Shown here piece by piece: positions 21,070-30,304 of a stretch of DNA of 64,000 nucleotides (position 1 is its first letter; each line of letters begins with the position of its first letter). A model generated the notes under the pieces. It was not told the origin of the DNA and ran no database searches. It saw only the letters and a list, made by a program, of their open reading frames with translations. Location of the stretch: contig OX388316.1 in NCBI GenBank assembly GCA_947579605.1, positions 16,805,290 to 16,869,289 of the forward strand, in the 5' to 3' direction. The DNA comes from Athripsodes cinereus (Eukaryota > Arthropoda > Insecta > Trichoptera > Leptoceridae). The position numbers were made by a program, and so were the translations under genes.

Positions 21070-24000
21070 TATATATATATATATTTAGTTACAATCCATT
21101 GGATTGGTCTGCAACGAGTTTGGTTTTTCTTCTCCATTCCTCCCTATTCTCAGCCAGTCTTTTAAGCTCTACGTATGAGCCACAGTTCATGTCCCTCTTC
21201 AGTTGGTCCATATATGCGTCTCTTGGTCGGCCTCTGCCATTTGTTCCCTCGGTCTTACCCTCCGCGATGGCGATGAGTAGTCCTGGGTGCCTGATGTTGT
21301 GGCCAATCCAGTTAGCTCGTTGTTGGCTGATTCTCTTAAGGAGTTGCCTTTTTTCGCCTACCCTGGTTAAGACTTCTTCATTTTCGACGTGCTCCGACCA
21401 ATGGATCTTAAGCATGCGTCTGTAGCACCACATCTCAAAGGCCGCCAACCGTCCGCTTTCACTCTTGCTGATGGTCCATGTCTCACAGCCATAAAGCAGA
21501 ATGCTCCATACAAAGGCTTTAGTAAGGTTCTTCCTTACGCTTAAGTCGATATTTGGGGATTCCAATATCTTCGATTTTTTGTTGAAGGCAATCCTTGCCT
21601 GGTTTATTCTGCTTACAATTTCTGCTTTGGAGCGTCCATCCTGGTTTATTCTGCTGCCCAGGTACACGAATTCACTTACTTGTTTGATGCTCACTCCATT
21701 TAATGCAATGTTCGCAGTCGCTTCCTCTCTTCCAACGACCATACATTTTGTTTTTTCTTTATTTATTTTCATGTTGTACTTTGACAACAGTATACTTTCC
21801 AATTTTCCTAAAGCTTCGTTCAGCTCCATCTCGGAGTCTGCGAGCAGTGCTATGTCGTCAGCATATCTTATCATGTCGACCTTTTTCCCATTTATTTTTA
21901 CTCCTGTCCAGTTCTTCATTTCTTCTCTCAGTTCATCAATGGCTCGCTGTATATAGCAGTTAAAGAGAGCTGGCGACATTGAGCATCCTTGTCTTACGCC
22001 TTGTTCGACCCTTGCTTCTGCACAGCTCTCTCCGCTTTTAATCACAGCCATTTCGTTCTTGTATAAGCTCCAGATTGCTCTTCTATCCTTATAACTCATT
22101 CCTATCTGGTTGAGGGTGTTAAAAAGTTGTTCCCATTCTACTTTATCGAATGCTTTTTCAAGGTCGATGAATGCTATATATGTGTTTTTATTAATTGTTA
22201 TTCTCTTTTCTAGAGTAAGTCTGAGACTCAGGATTGCATCTCTTGTGCCTGTCTCTTTGCGGAATCCAAATTGATCTTCTGAAAGTGTTTCGTTGATTTT
22301 ATTTTCCGCCCTTTTCATTATAATGTTGGTGAGTATCTTAGAAGCGTGTGATATCATGCTTAAGGTTCTGTGTTGTTCACACTTTGTCGTGCCTGCTTTC
22401 TTAGGAAGCGCTCGTATCAGACATTTGGCAAAGTCCTCAGGTATCTCTCCTGTGTTGTATATTTTGCAGACAAGCTTATACAATGTATCAAGCATGCCTT
22501 TTCCTGCGCATTTAAGCAGCTCTGATGGAATCAGGTCAATACCTGGTGCTTTGCCGTCTTTCAACTTTGCTAATGCAATATCAAATTCACTTCTTAAGAT
22601 GTCATCTCCATTATTTTCTACGTCATATTCTGCTTCTAGTGCTTTGCTTTCCTTGACTATGTTCTTTCCTTTGTATAATTGTTCTAGGTATTCTTTCCAT
22701 CTTTTTACGATCAATTCATCCTCAAACAGCAGTTTGCCGTTTTTATCTTGTATAGCACATCGTGGTTGTGTTTTGTCATTGAAGAAATTCTTTACTTCAG
22801 AGTATGCGGTTTCAAATTTCCTTTGTTTTATATTCCTGTTAATATTTTTGCATTTTTCTTGCAAATAACATTCCTTTCTCAGCTTGGATTCTCTGTTAAT
22901 TTTATTTCTAAGGGCTTTATATTCCTTTTTCCCTTCTTCTGTTTTAGAGTTCTTTAAGTTCCTTCTTTTTTCAATCATTTCTAAAATATCGTCCGTGATC
23001 CATTCTTTCCTAGCTTGCGGCTTTTTTTTCTCTAATACCTCATCTGCCGCTGCGGTTATTTTCTCTTTAATTTTACCCCATACTTTATCTATACTTTCAT
23101 TACTCTCAAAATCGCATATCTTAGTTTTTTCGTCGTATTTCTCTTTAACTTCTTTTATTTTTAGCTGTTTTAGGTCCCATCTTTTTGTGGTTCTCTTCTC
23201 GAGCCTTTTGAATTTCAGTATGGTTTCCGCCACAACCATATTATGATCACTATCAATGTCCGGACCTGCGAAGCTCCTGCAATCTTTAATTTGATTCCTG
23301 TATCTTTGACGTGTAAGAATGTAATCAATCTGTGATCGAAATCTGTCTCCGGGAGATTTCCATGTATAGCGATGTCTATAGTGGTGTTGAAACCACGTGT
23401 TGGCTATAAACATTTTATTTTTGGCGCAGAATTCAATGAGACGGCTACCTCTATCATTTCTAGTGCCCAACCCATATGCTCCTACGACTGATCCCTCCCT
23501 TTCTTCCCCTACTACTGCGTTCCAGTCTCCCATTACAATAACATTTTCCTCAGCTTTTGTGTCATCTAGCAATTTTTGGATGTTTTCGTATAAAATTTCG
23601 ATTTCTTGGTCGCTATGGCTAGATGTTGGCATGTAGACTTGGATCAAAATTGTGTCTACGGGTTTGGTATCTAGCTTGACTAAAATAATCCTACCTCCAT
23701 AGTGTACGTATCCCTTTACTCTCCTACCCAAGTCTTTACATAACATTATTCCTACCCCTCCCTGCCCCGGTTTACCCTCTATACTACCGCTATGGATAAG
23801 ACGAAAATTACCTGTCCACATATCTCCCGGGTTAGGCCATCTCATTTCAGAGATTCCTAGCGCGCTAAGTTTCATTTTCGTCATCTCTACTTTAAGATTG
23901 TCTAACTTACCATTTTGCAGCAAAGTTCTGACGTTCCAGGTTGCGTATCTTCCTTGTGTGCTGTTTCGATTTCTTCTCACCTCCTCTCTCTTGTGTGTAT

Positions 24001-24482
24001 TCTGCTTAATGACAAGATCTCGAGCAGTCCCCACCCGGAGATCCGATTGGGGGACGATTTTGACTCCGGAAAATTTTACTAAAGATCTGGTCATTTTCAT
24101 AACTCGTTGTTACTTTGGGATGCTACGAGAGCCTTTAATGTGGTAGCTTCCCTTGCATTCCACATCCTCATGCCGTTGACCTCGAAGGTTCATCCGCCTT
24201 TGAGAAGATTTTAGCTTCTCCGGGCAAGAGAGTGCCCATCCAGCATCTTCAGTTAAGAAGAGTTGGTTGTTAGCTTATACCGGCTGACAGTCGGTCCCTG
24301 TCTACTATGTCATATTCAATGGCATCGACCCCCTCCTTTTGTATAGAGGAGTAGAGCAGGAATTTCCTTTCACAGAGTCTGAGACCAGTTGGCATTTCTC
24401 AGTACTCTCAAGTACTTCAAGGTCATATCGATTCTGTAATGTAACTAAAGGACGGGAGAATACTGACTAATCAAACGAGTAA
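21070..24482 (-). mobile_element. Full-length RTE-type LINE, 3.4 kb
   Basis: The unit runs on the minus strand from about 24482 (5') to 21070 (3'). It has a 5' UTR of about 380 bp, one ORF of 1003 codons and a very short 3' UTR ending in a (TA)n run at 21070-21085. TCTAGAGCATTA lies directly 3' at 21058-21069 and again at the 5' side at 24483-24494 and 24519-24530, giving a 12-bp target-site duplication with a 36-bp complication at the 5' junction. One long ORF, an AP-endonuclease domain and a microsatellite tail fit the RTE clade. Confidence 0.88.
21089..24100 (-). CDS. LINE ORF: AP-endonuclease plus reverse transcriptase (RTE-like)
   Basis: This 1003-residue protein would nick chromosomal DNA and copy its own RNA into the nick. 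The N-terminal exonuclease-endonuclease-phosphatase domain spans roughly residues 50-295 and shows TWNVRTL (54-60), GDWNAVVG (191-198), QIDYIL (257-262) and SDHNMVV (284-290). The reverse-transcriptase core is about 500-830, with KDGKAPGIDLIPSELL (514-529), FIDLEKAFDKVEW (644-656), VEQGVRQGCSMSP (698-710) and the catalytic YADD (746-749). The C-terminal part (865-1003) holds LLYGCETWT (868-876) and YRRMLKIHW (893-901), the block also kept by the truncated LINE pieces elsewhere in this window. No stop or frameshift breaks it. The length is usual for RTE ORFs. Proteins of this kind are often mislabelled as craniofacial development protein 2. The first ATG of the frame was taken; a start a little downstream is possible. 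Plus-strand ORFs over it are shadows. Confidence 0.95.
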   Translation of the reverse strand: MKMTRSLVKFSGVKIVPQSDLRVGTARDLVIKQNTHKREEVRRNRNSTQGRYATWNVRTLLQNGKLDNLKVEMTKMKLSALGISEMRWPNPGDMWTGNFRLIHSGSIEGKPGQGGVGIMLCKDLGRRVKGYVHYGGRIILVKLDTKPVDTILIQVYMPTSSHSDQEIEILYENIQKLLDDTKAEENVIVMGDWNAVVGEEREGSVVGAYGLGTRNDRGSRLIEFCAKNKMFIANTWFQHHYRHRYTWKSPGDRFRSQIDYILTRQRYRNQIKDCRSFAGPDIDSDHNMVVAETILKFKRLEKRTTKRWDLKQLKIKEVKEKYDEKTKICDFESNESIDKVWGKIKEKITAAADEVLEKKKPQARKEWITDDILEMIEKRRNLKNSKTEEGKKEYKALRNKINRESKLRKECYLQEKCKNINRNIKQRKFETAYSEVKNFFNDKTQPRCAIQDKNGKLLFEDELIVKRWKEYLEQLYKGKNIVKESKALEAEYDVENNGDDILRSEFDIALAKLKDGKAPGIDLIPSELLKCAGKGMLDTLYKLVCKIYNTGEIPEDFAKCLIRALPKKAGTTKCEQHRTLSMISHASKILTNIIMKRAENKINETLSEDQFGFRKETGTRDAILSLRLTLEKRITINKNTYIAFIDLEKAFDKVEWEQLFNTLNQIGMSYKDRRAIWSLYKNEMAVIKSGESCAEARVEQGVRQGCSMSPALFNCYIQRAIDELREEMKNWTGVKINGKKVDMIRYADDIALLADSEMELNEALGKLESILLSKYNMKINKEKTKCMVVGREEATANIALNGVSIKQVSEFVYLGSRINQDGRSKAEIVSRINQARIAFNKKSKILESPNIDLSVRKNLTKAFVWSILLYGCETWTISKSESGRLAAFEMWCYRRMLKIHWSEHVENEEVLTRVGEKRQLLKRISQQRANWIGHNIRHPGLLIAIAEGKTEGTNGRGRPRDAYMDQLKRDMNCGSYVELKRLAENREEWRRKTKLVADQSNGL

Positions 24483-24929
24483 TCTAGAGCATTACGTCAT
24501 TACATCAATACTGACTAATCTAGAGCATTACGTCAAATATTTCATTTTCGTTTCAGCGATGGAGTGGTAAACCTCTTTTGTGTGGTTGAGCGCAAAATAA
24601 TGTACTTAACTTATCCGTTCAACAGTGAAAATCATAAAATATCTCGTTATAGTATACTACGGTGGTTATTTCATACAATAAATATTACATATAGGTCACC
24701 GACTAGGGCTGATACTTGACTCGTAGAGAAAAGCGCGAGAGAAGAGAATTTAATATCGATTGATTGCTCAACATGAAAATTGAAGAATAATGAAAACGGA
24801 TTAAATTAACATCTATCATAAGATTTCCTTTTACGGCAGCGTGTGATGCGGGTACCTCGACCTTACCTATTAGATATAGTATATAAAAAAGATGAATGAT
24901 ATACATAGATGGTTAAACAATATCATCAT
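24483..24929. other. LINE 5' junction filler and flanking AT-rich DNA
   Basis: Bases 24483-24518 look like filler: they hold a second TCTAGAGCATTACGTCA and an ATACTGACTAA string also found in the LINE end at 24472-24482. The remainder up to 24929 shows no supported gene or repeat. Confidence 0.5.
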
Positions 24930-25033
24930 CATAATCATCGTTGCCCTCAATGCTCTTCTCGGTAGCATAGGGCAGAAATCAGTCTCCTCCATTCAGAGCG
25001 ACTCTGAGCCAATTGCGTCACCTCTTCCTACGA
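24930..25033 (-). pseudogene. LINE 3'-end fragment with (GAT)n tail
   Basis: The minus strand gives RNWLRVALNGGD, a stop, then FLPYATEKSIEGNDDYDDD with a TGATGATGAT tail. This ending (a V-A-L-N-G-G-D type motif, then poly-Asp codons from the microsatellite) occurs at the 3' ends of RTE-like LINEs. Two stops interrupt it. It is a different family from the 4823 and 15007 fragments. Confidence 0.55.
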
Positions 25034-26584
25034 AATTCCCAGCGCTATGATGTCGTTGTTATAAAAACTTTATGAATCATCATCATAAATAAGTTCGATT
25101 AATCGTCTGAAATAATAATTATAGGAATCTATATATTTATATCGTGGCACTGTAAAATAAAGTAAAATAATATAAAATCCATAAATTTAATGATATTCTT
25201 ATGTGGTTTATAATTTGTTTGTGTCAAAAATATTTTTCAAACATTACCCTTGGGGAATTTATTGATATTTGTTATCAAATTTCTAAAAATATTTGTGCTG
25301 AAGTCTAACAAAATGATATTTTATTTTTCTTTAATTTGAAAGAAAATGATAAAAATATTTAATAAAATTTGATAAAATAATAACTTCCTCGTCTATTTAT
25401 TATATAAACGCCAGAGCAAAAAATATCTATCCTATTACATTGGTCCAATTAATGTAGATTGTGGAGTCTTCTCGTGGGACCTCGGGATATTGTTTTTATA
25501 TTTGTTGAACACAAAGTTGGTATTTTTATTAAGTCATTAAATTGCTAGAAGGATTTTACTTTGGAGAATATTTTCTTTATTTAGTTTGATAATTATGACT
25601 AACGAGCAAATAGCGGATAAAGTTTGTGAACTGTGCTTGAAAGCGAAACAAGGTTCAATTTGATTATAATTTTGAAACTTTAATTTGCAAACATTCAGAA
25701 TAAGTTTGAATTCCTTATAATTAATTTTGACATTAAGTTAACAACAAACAACTTTACAGTATTCGGTATTTTTTTCTTCGCGTTTTGATGAAAAAAATAT
25801 TGAAATTTTTGAGAAAGCTTGTGGCGTGTGCTGTCAGAGTATGGGACGAACACACAGTTGATACGGGGAAATTTCTTCACGTGGGCTGAATGTGAGGGTG
25901 GAAAACATCCTCAATGGTTTACCCTCACTAATGAGTGTGATGAAAATCGGTGAAAGATTTTAGAGCAAAGCATGTTTGAACGAGCTGTAGCCAATTCGTA
26001 ATCATTGGAAATATCCGTACTTTCTCTCTACCCGTAAAGGAATTTGTATTAAAAATTTACAATAATAGTATGTCTATCAAAAGCTCATATATGTATTTAT
26101 AACACAGGTTAGTACGCTTATATTGTTATTCTATTGAAATCATTACATTGCTAAATAACGAGTTTTCATACAACTTGACTCGTAGTTAGGTTGCGATTAA
26201 CATTCAGTTGTAATATGAAAATATTTAAATATTTTCCCAGTTAATTCAACAGTTTTCAACGTGTTGCGTCGTGCAAAGTTAGGCTCGAGTTGAAGTTACG
26301 AGTGTTTTATATCGCGTTAATAGTAATACTCGAATACATTATGTTGGCCGCTGTCGTTACTTCGCTGGCATGAGACGTTTTTTAAAAGCTCATTTCTACG
26401 TTATACTCCTTTAGCATGCGAGGAAAGTAATTTAACATTTAACTTTTTGCTGAAACATAGGTATATATGTCAGAGATGTTATATTTATAATGGTATAAGT
26501 CATATTATGTTTCTATATTTAGATTACAAATGTATTGTCTTGAAAAATGTAAAATATCTTAATGATGTTATACACCTACATAGT
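25034..26584. other. AT-rich DNA, nothing recognised
   Basis: No supported gene or repeat boundary was seen in this stretch. Confidence 0.5.
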
Positions 26585-26996
26585 ATATCGATGGCTTATT
26601 TCTATAGGGAGACAAGTCGAAAAACATGATTTTACACAAATCGCATTTTAAGTTTTAGCCAAAACTTAATCTATGATATCTTCGCAAAATAAAAAGCTAA
26701 CCTACTAATAACTTCGCAATTTATTTGTAAAAAGTGTTCTAATTATTACTAACATAATTTCAATTAATTTCGATAATCAAAAAAAATATAAAAATTAAAA
26801 ATATGAAGGTATTCAGACTTAACTCCCCATAAAATCGTACGTCTTGGTAATTATATCAATTCTATAAGGAGACATCTCAAATGTCTCCGTATAGAAGTAG
26901 ATTTTTGTCCTACTTTATACAGAGAAAATCGTATGTTTTTAGTTGTCTCCTGCTGTCAATTTGCACTTGAAATGTGATGGAGGAAAACCTTTAGAT

Positions 26997-27338
26997 CAGA
27001 GGTTCCCAAACTTTTTTTTCTTCTCATAGACCACTTTCAAAAATTTTGCTGGTAGTAATATTTCAAATATTTCGTATTAGAAATATTTCAAAAACTCCTC
27101 GGTTTTCTTACAGAATATTTTCCAACAGCCTTTTTCTATAATGTAACGGGTATTTGTACCGACTATTGTTGATGTCATTATCTGGTGCTTTTACCGAATA
27201 TCCGATACTTTATCTATGGATTCGTGGACCCCCTCTTATGACTTGTGCACCCCCATTTTTTAGTCACGCCATCGTAGACCCCCGTCGAGTCTCCCGTGGA
27301 CAACTGGGGGTCCACCTGGACCACTTTGGGAATCACTG
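26997..27338. mobile_element. hAT-type MITE, 342 bp
   Basis: It starts CAGAGGTTCCCAAACTTTTT and ends (read inverted) CAGTGATTCCCAAAGTGG, the common CAGnGGTTCCCAAA end of hAT elements. The flanking octamers CTTTAGAT and CTTGAGAT agree at 7 of 8 positions, fitting the 8-bp target duplication of hAT transposition with one later change. The right part is rich in GTGGACCCCC-type strings. No coding capacity. Confidence 0.8.
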
Positions 27339-27474
27339 CTTGAGATGATCAAGAAAACCACACTGAAGAGGATACAATATTTAATTTAGTATTTTTTTAT
27401 ACATAATGCTTATCATCCCAAGTAGATTCATTATTTTTGAGCAATGATGGCTTGTTGATTCACCAATTTACTAT

Positions 27475-27535
27475 TCATTCTACTATAGATTAAACAAACA
27501 TGAGAGAGACCTCTTTTGATTTCTCAGGTCATTAT
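27475..27535. repeat. Half copy of fold-back family 2
   Basis: TTCTACTATAGATTAAACAA followed by GAGAGAGACCTCTTTTGATT and TCAGGTCATTAT matches one arm and the loop of the element at 4261-4448. The second arm is missing. Confidence 0.6.
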
Positions 27536-27589
27536 AATTTTTTAGTTATTTAGTTAAGAGTTATATTCATACATACAGATTGATAAAAA

Positions 27590-27690
27590 TAAAAAAAATA
27601 AAATAAAATAATCTTTATTGTGGTATAAAGTAACACAAATGGCGGGTTTATTGCCTTTAGGCAATTTCTACCAACCAACCAAATGTGAGA
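27590..27690 (-). repeat. LINE 3'-end tail
   Basis: The minus strand reads GGTAGAAATTGCCTAAAGGC, AATAAACCCGCCATTTGTG and CAATAAAGATTATTTTATTT. The overall layout (CGATAAACTCGCC-like block, UTR, AATAAAG, A/T-rich tail) is like the tail at 8790-8935. Confidence 0.5.
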
Positions 27691-27882
27691 GAGATACGAG
27701 ATACATTAATATTGATGTACATAGTTAAGTACATAAAAGAAAAATATACATACTTACTTTTATTTCATATTTTTTTACGAAACAATAATAATTACCTAAG
27801 AAATCGAAAGACGTTTTTTTCGTTTCTGTATAATCCAAAGTATAAAAAACGCTAGTTTCAATTTACCCAGTACAATAATATC

Positions 27883-28128
27883 CCGTGGAGCACCCGGTAA
27901 AGAATTGGTCTCCCACTCTTCTGCGTAAGTTTTCGAGTGTCCTGTAAAATGCAGGTGTTCGAAAAAAATAAGACATTTTACATCTTAAATTCAGCGTTGA
28001 GGTTTGCCACCCATCCTGAATGTCTTGATTTTATACTGGCACAAAGAGGACAGTTTGTATGTTTCTTACATACAGCTGATCTGCTGGCTACCCCACTTGT
28101 GGGATATGCCGTGATGGTATAGTAGTAG
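27883..28128 (+). mobile_element. Young SINE-like element copy, 246 bp
   Basis: Runs from CCGTGGAGCACCCGGTAAAG to GTGATGGTATAGTAGTAG and is nearly identical to the copies at 36833 and 55957. TAATATC flanks it at 27876-27882 and 28129-28135, a 7-bp target duplication. The 3' part holds a CCCAC-TT-GTGGG hairpin followed by a TAG-rich tail, as expected of a SINE whose RNA end is recognised by a LINE. GTGTTCGAAAA near 27956 vaguely resembles a Pol III B box, but no tRNA-like head is convincing. Confidence 0.8.
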
Positions 28129-28341
28129 TAATATCAGTTACATACTACTTTCAAATAAATCTTTGAGTAAATCGATGATGAGGAATGATTTTTCAGCGCC
28201 GTCTAGTGGAACACCCATCTCAAGAGCGTGGAACAAACATATCAAAACAATATGTACATTGAAAAGTATACAAGTTTTTCGAAGTAGTTTATTTTGTCTT
28301 ATCTCTTATAGGTACCTACTTACTTGAATACTTTCATGATA

Positions 28342-28929
28342 TCTATATATATAAAAGAATGTCGCGTTAGTTCGCTCAGGAATGGCTGTACCAATTTGTA
28401 TGATCTCTGAATTGTTGGATTCTTCTCCACCTTGAATAGCCGATAGGCTATTAAATATCTTACAAATTCACGGGAAGAAAAGTTACGAAGATAATTTTTT
28501 ACTCCATACATTTTTAATTTCAATTAAAAATCAATTTCAATTAAAAATGTAATATGGAGAATTATACAAAATCAACGATGATGTTTTTTTAAAGATTGGC
28601 CTATTTATAGAATATTTTTTGTATAAATTCAAACATCGATTCTGAAATTTCAATTTTGAAAAATTCTTGGATAAGAATTTTTATAAATTTGAAATGAATA
28701 GGTACAATACCTAATACCTAAAAAATAAATTAGTTCCTACATACCTATATTACATACAGCAGATAATTTGTATACAATTAATCTGAGTTAAGTATAATTG
28801 ATCAACAAAAATGAATTTGATTTTTTACACTATACGATGACACACTTGAACAATTAGGGGAGTAAAGAGATTAAAAATATTAATCATTCATTGATTCTTA
28901 GACGGTACGAAGTTCGCTGGGTTAGCTAG
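28342..28929 (+). mobile_element. Non-autonomous Helitron, 588 bp
   Basis: It begins TCTATATATATAAAAGAATG, the usual insect Helitron 5' end, and ends ACGAAGTTCGCTGGGTTAGCTAG, with the next base T (28930) and the preceding base A (28341). Insertion between A and T with no target duplication, a TC start and a CTAG end preceded by a short hairpin together define a Helitron. It has no Rep/helicase ORF and depends on an autonomous relative elsewhere. Confidence 0.9.
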
Positions 28930-29689
28930 TTGCATGATAAATTACAGATTTATTAGGATACATCTTAGATGTCTCCCTATAGAACTAACATATATCACAA
29001 ATCAGTACAAATTTATCAATTCTATAAGGAGACATTAGACTTGTTACCCTATAGAACTGACTTTTTGTAAAATTTCTATTATTTCCATATGGAGACAAAG
29101 TATTTCAGCTTTCAGTAAAAGCATATTTGACTTGTTTCTCTATTGATATATGTGCAGACCATCTTTAAGAAATTATTTGCATCATTAACTCAATTTTGAT
29201 ATTTTTTGACTTGTCTCCCTATAGAAATAAGCCATCGATATGTCAACGTAATAACTATTTAAGGAAACTTCCTTCGAAACTATACAGTAATATATTATTC
29301 AGTATATGGGCAAGGCTCAAAAACTTTACTGATTCTGTGAAAAAACCAGTGTCCTCTCACCTAAATCTGCGTTAAAAAAATAATACAAACGTCATTTTGG
29401 TATTTTATTTTTTAAAATCTATTACTGATCTAATTTTTGCATTATTTATAACATTTTTTTTTTTAAGTTTGCATGACACTACAACTTTTCTTGTTTAAAA
29501 TACGCTTGCAACTTTTACTTCGTCACTTAGGAAGAAAGAAATGTAAACATACAAGTAAAATGAGATCGGAATAGCTCATTTCATAAGAGAAAGTAAAATT
29601 AAGTATTTTGTTTATGCTTTCAAAATGTTATTAAATAAACAAGGAAAGTAAATATATTACACAAATAATTCACTTATCAAAAACTAAGA

Positions 29690-30005
29690 TAACACCTCCA
29701 TCGTGCCTCGCAGAGCTTTGTCCCCTTGACTCGACCATTAGAAGACCTCTGCGCTCTTCGGAACTGGCCGTGAATAGACTTACTGAGCCCAATAGAGCCG
29801 GTAAGTCTAACTTCTATGAGAGGGCCTTTGGTGTTGTTGGACCGGTTATGTGGAATCACCTACCGGTGGCACTGAGAGATAGTCAGACTGTCACCAGCTT
29901 TAGAAGCAAATTAAAAACTGAACTCTACACTGGCGCCCTTGAGACGGTCTAGGGACTGTTAAACGGCTTCAAAAATAAAATCATCCAAAATCATCACCAT
30001 AATAA
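29690..30005 (+). pseudogene. LINE C-terminus (Jockey/CR1-like), truncated
   Basis: One open plus-strand frame runs from about 29695 to the TAG at 29950-29952 and includes CPLDSTIRRPLRSSELAVNR, YERAFGVVGPVMWNHLPVAL and SFRSKLKTELY. The pattern R-x-F-x-V-x-G-P-x-x-W-N-x-L-P, an F-K-x-x-L-K motif and a stop is the C-terminal end of many Jockey/CR1-type ORFs. The reverse-transcriptase core is absent. After the stop comes a short UTR with ATAAAATCATCCAAAATCA repeats. A distinct family from 45385-45968. Confidence 0.75.
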
Positions 30006-30246
30006 CTTGTATTTTATTATAAAAAAGTAGAAATTAATGTTCAAAATACAAAAAAAATACACACCACATTGTGAACAGTCTTTTACATACCATTTTGTAT
30101 ACAAAAGACATCGTGGACTGCGATATTATTGCGTATTTTGTATATTTTACTAATTTTATACATAACGTTTGTGTATACGCTGGAGATTAAAACATTTACA
30201 CATACACATTTTGTTTTATGGGAAATATTATGCCTATCAAAGATCA

Positions 30247-30304
30247 AGTAAGTATTATTACTTACTCTATGATGCCTATGGTATTGTCCAAGGACAATAC
30301 CATA
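30247..30304. repeat. Two adjacent short hairpins
   Basis: AGTAAGTA-TTAT-TACTTACT at 30247-30266 and TATGGTATTGTCC-AA-GGACAATACCATA at 30277-30304 are both perfect inverted repeats. The second has 13-bp arms and a 2-base loop. They may be the inner ends of an element or stand-alone hairpins. Confidence 0.75.

Larger units (their letters stand above)
26585..29241. mobile_element. Candidate DNA transposon with inverted ends, host of nested insertions
   Basis: The left end ATATCGATGGCTTATTTCTA (continuing TAGGGAGACAAGTCGAAAAA) recurs inverted at the right end, ending CCATCGATAT at 29241. The motif TTCTATAnGGAGACA or its complement recurs near both ends: about 26601, 26867 and 26889 on the left, and about 28968, 29018, 29055, 29090 and 29215 on the right. 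At 26867-26896 two copies face each other as a palindrome. Between the ends lie a hAT MITE, a half fold-back, a LINE tail, a SINE copy and a Helitron. No transposase was seen, so it may be an old non-autonomous element enlarged by insertions, or two related elements in opposite directions. Confidence 0.5.

Noticed and set aside
21099..24146. Many plus-strand ORFs of 69-191 codons across the LINE
   Set aside because: They are antisense shadows of the 1003-codon LINE ORF and show no motif.
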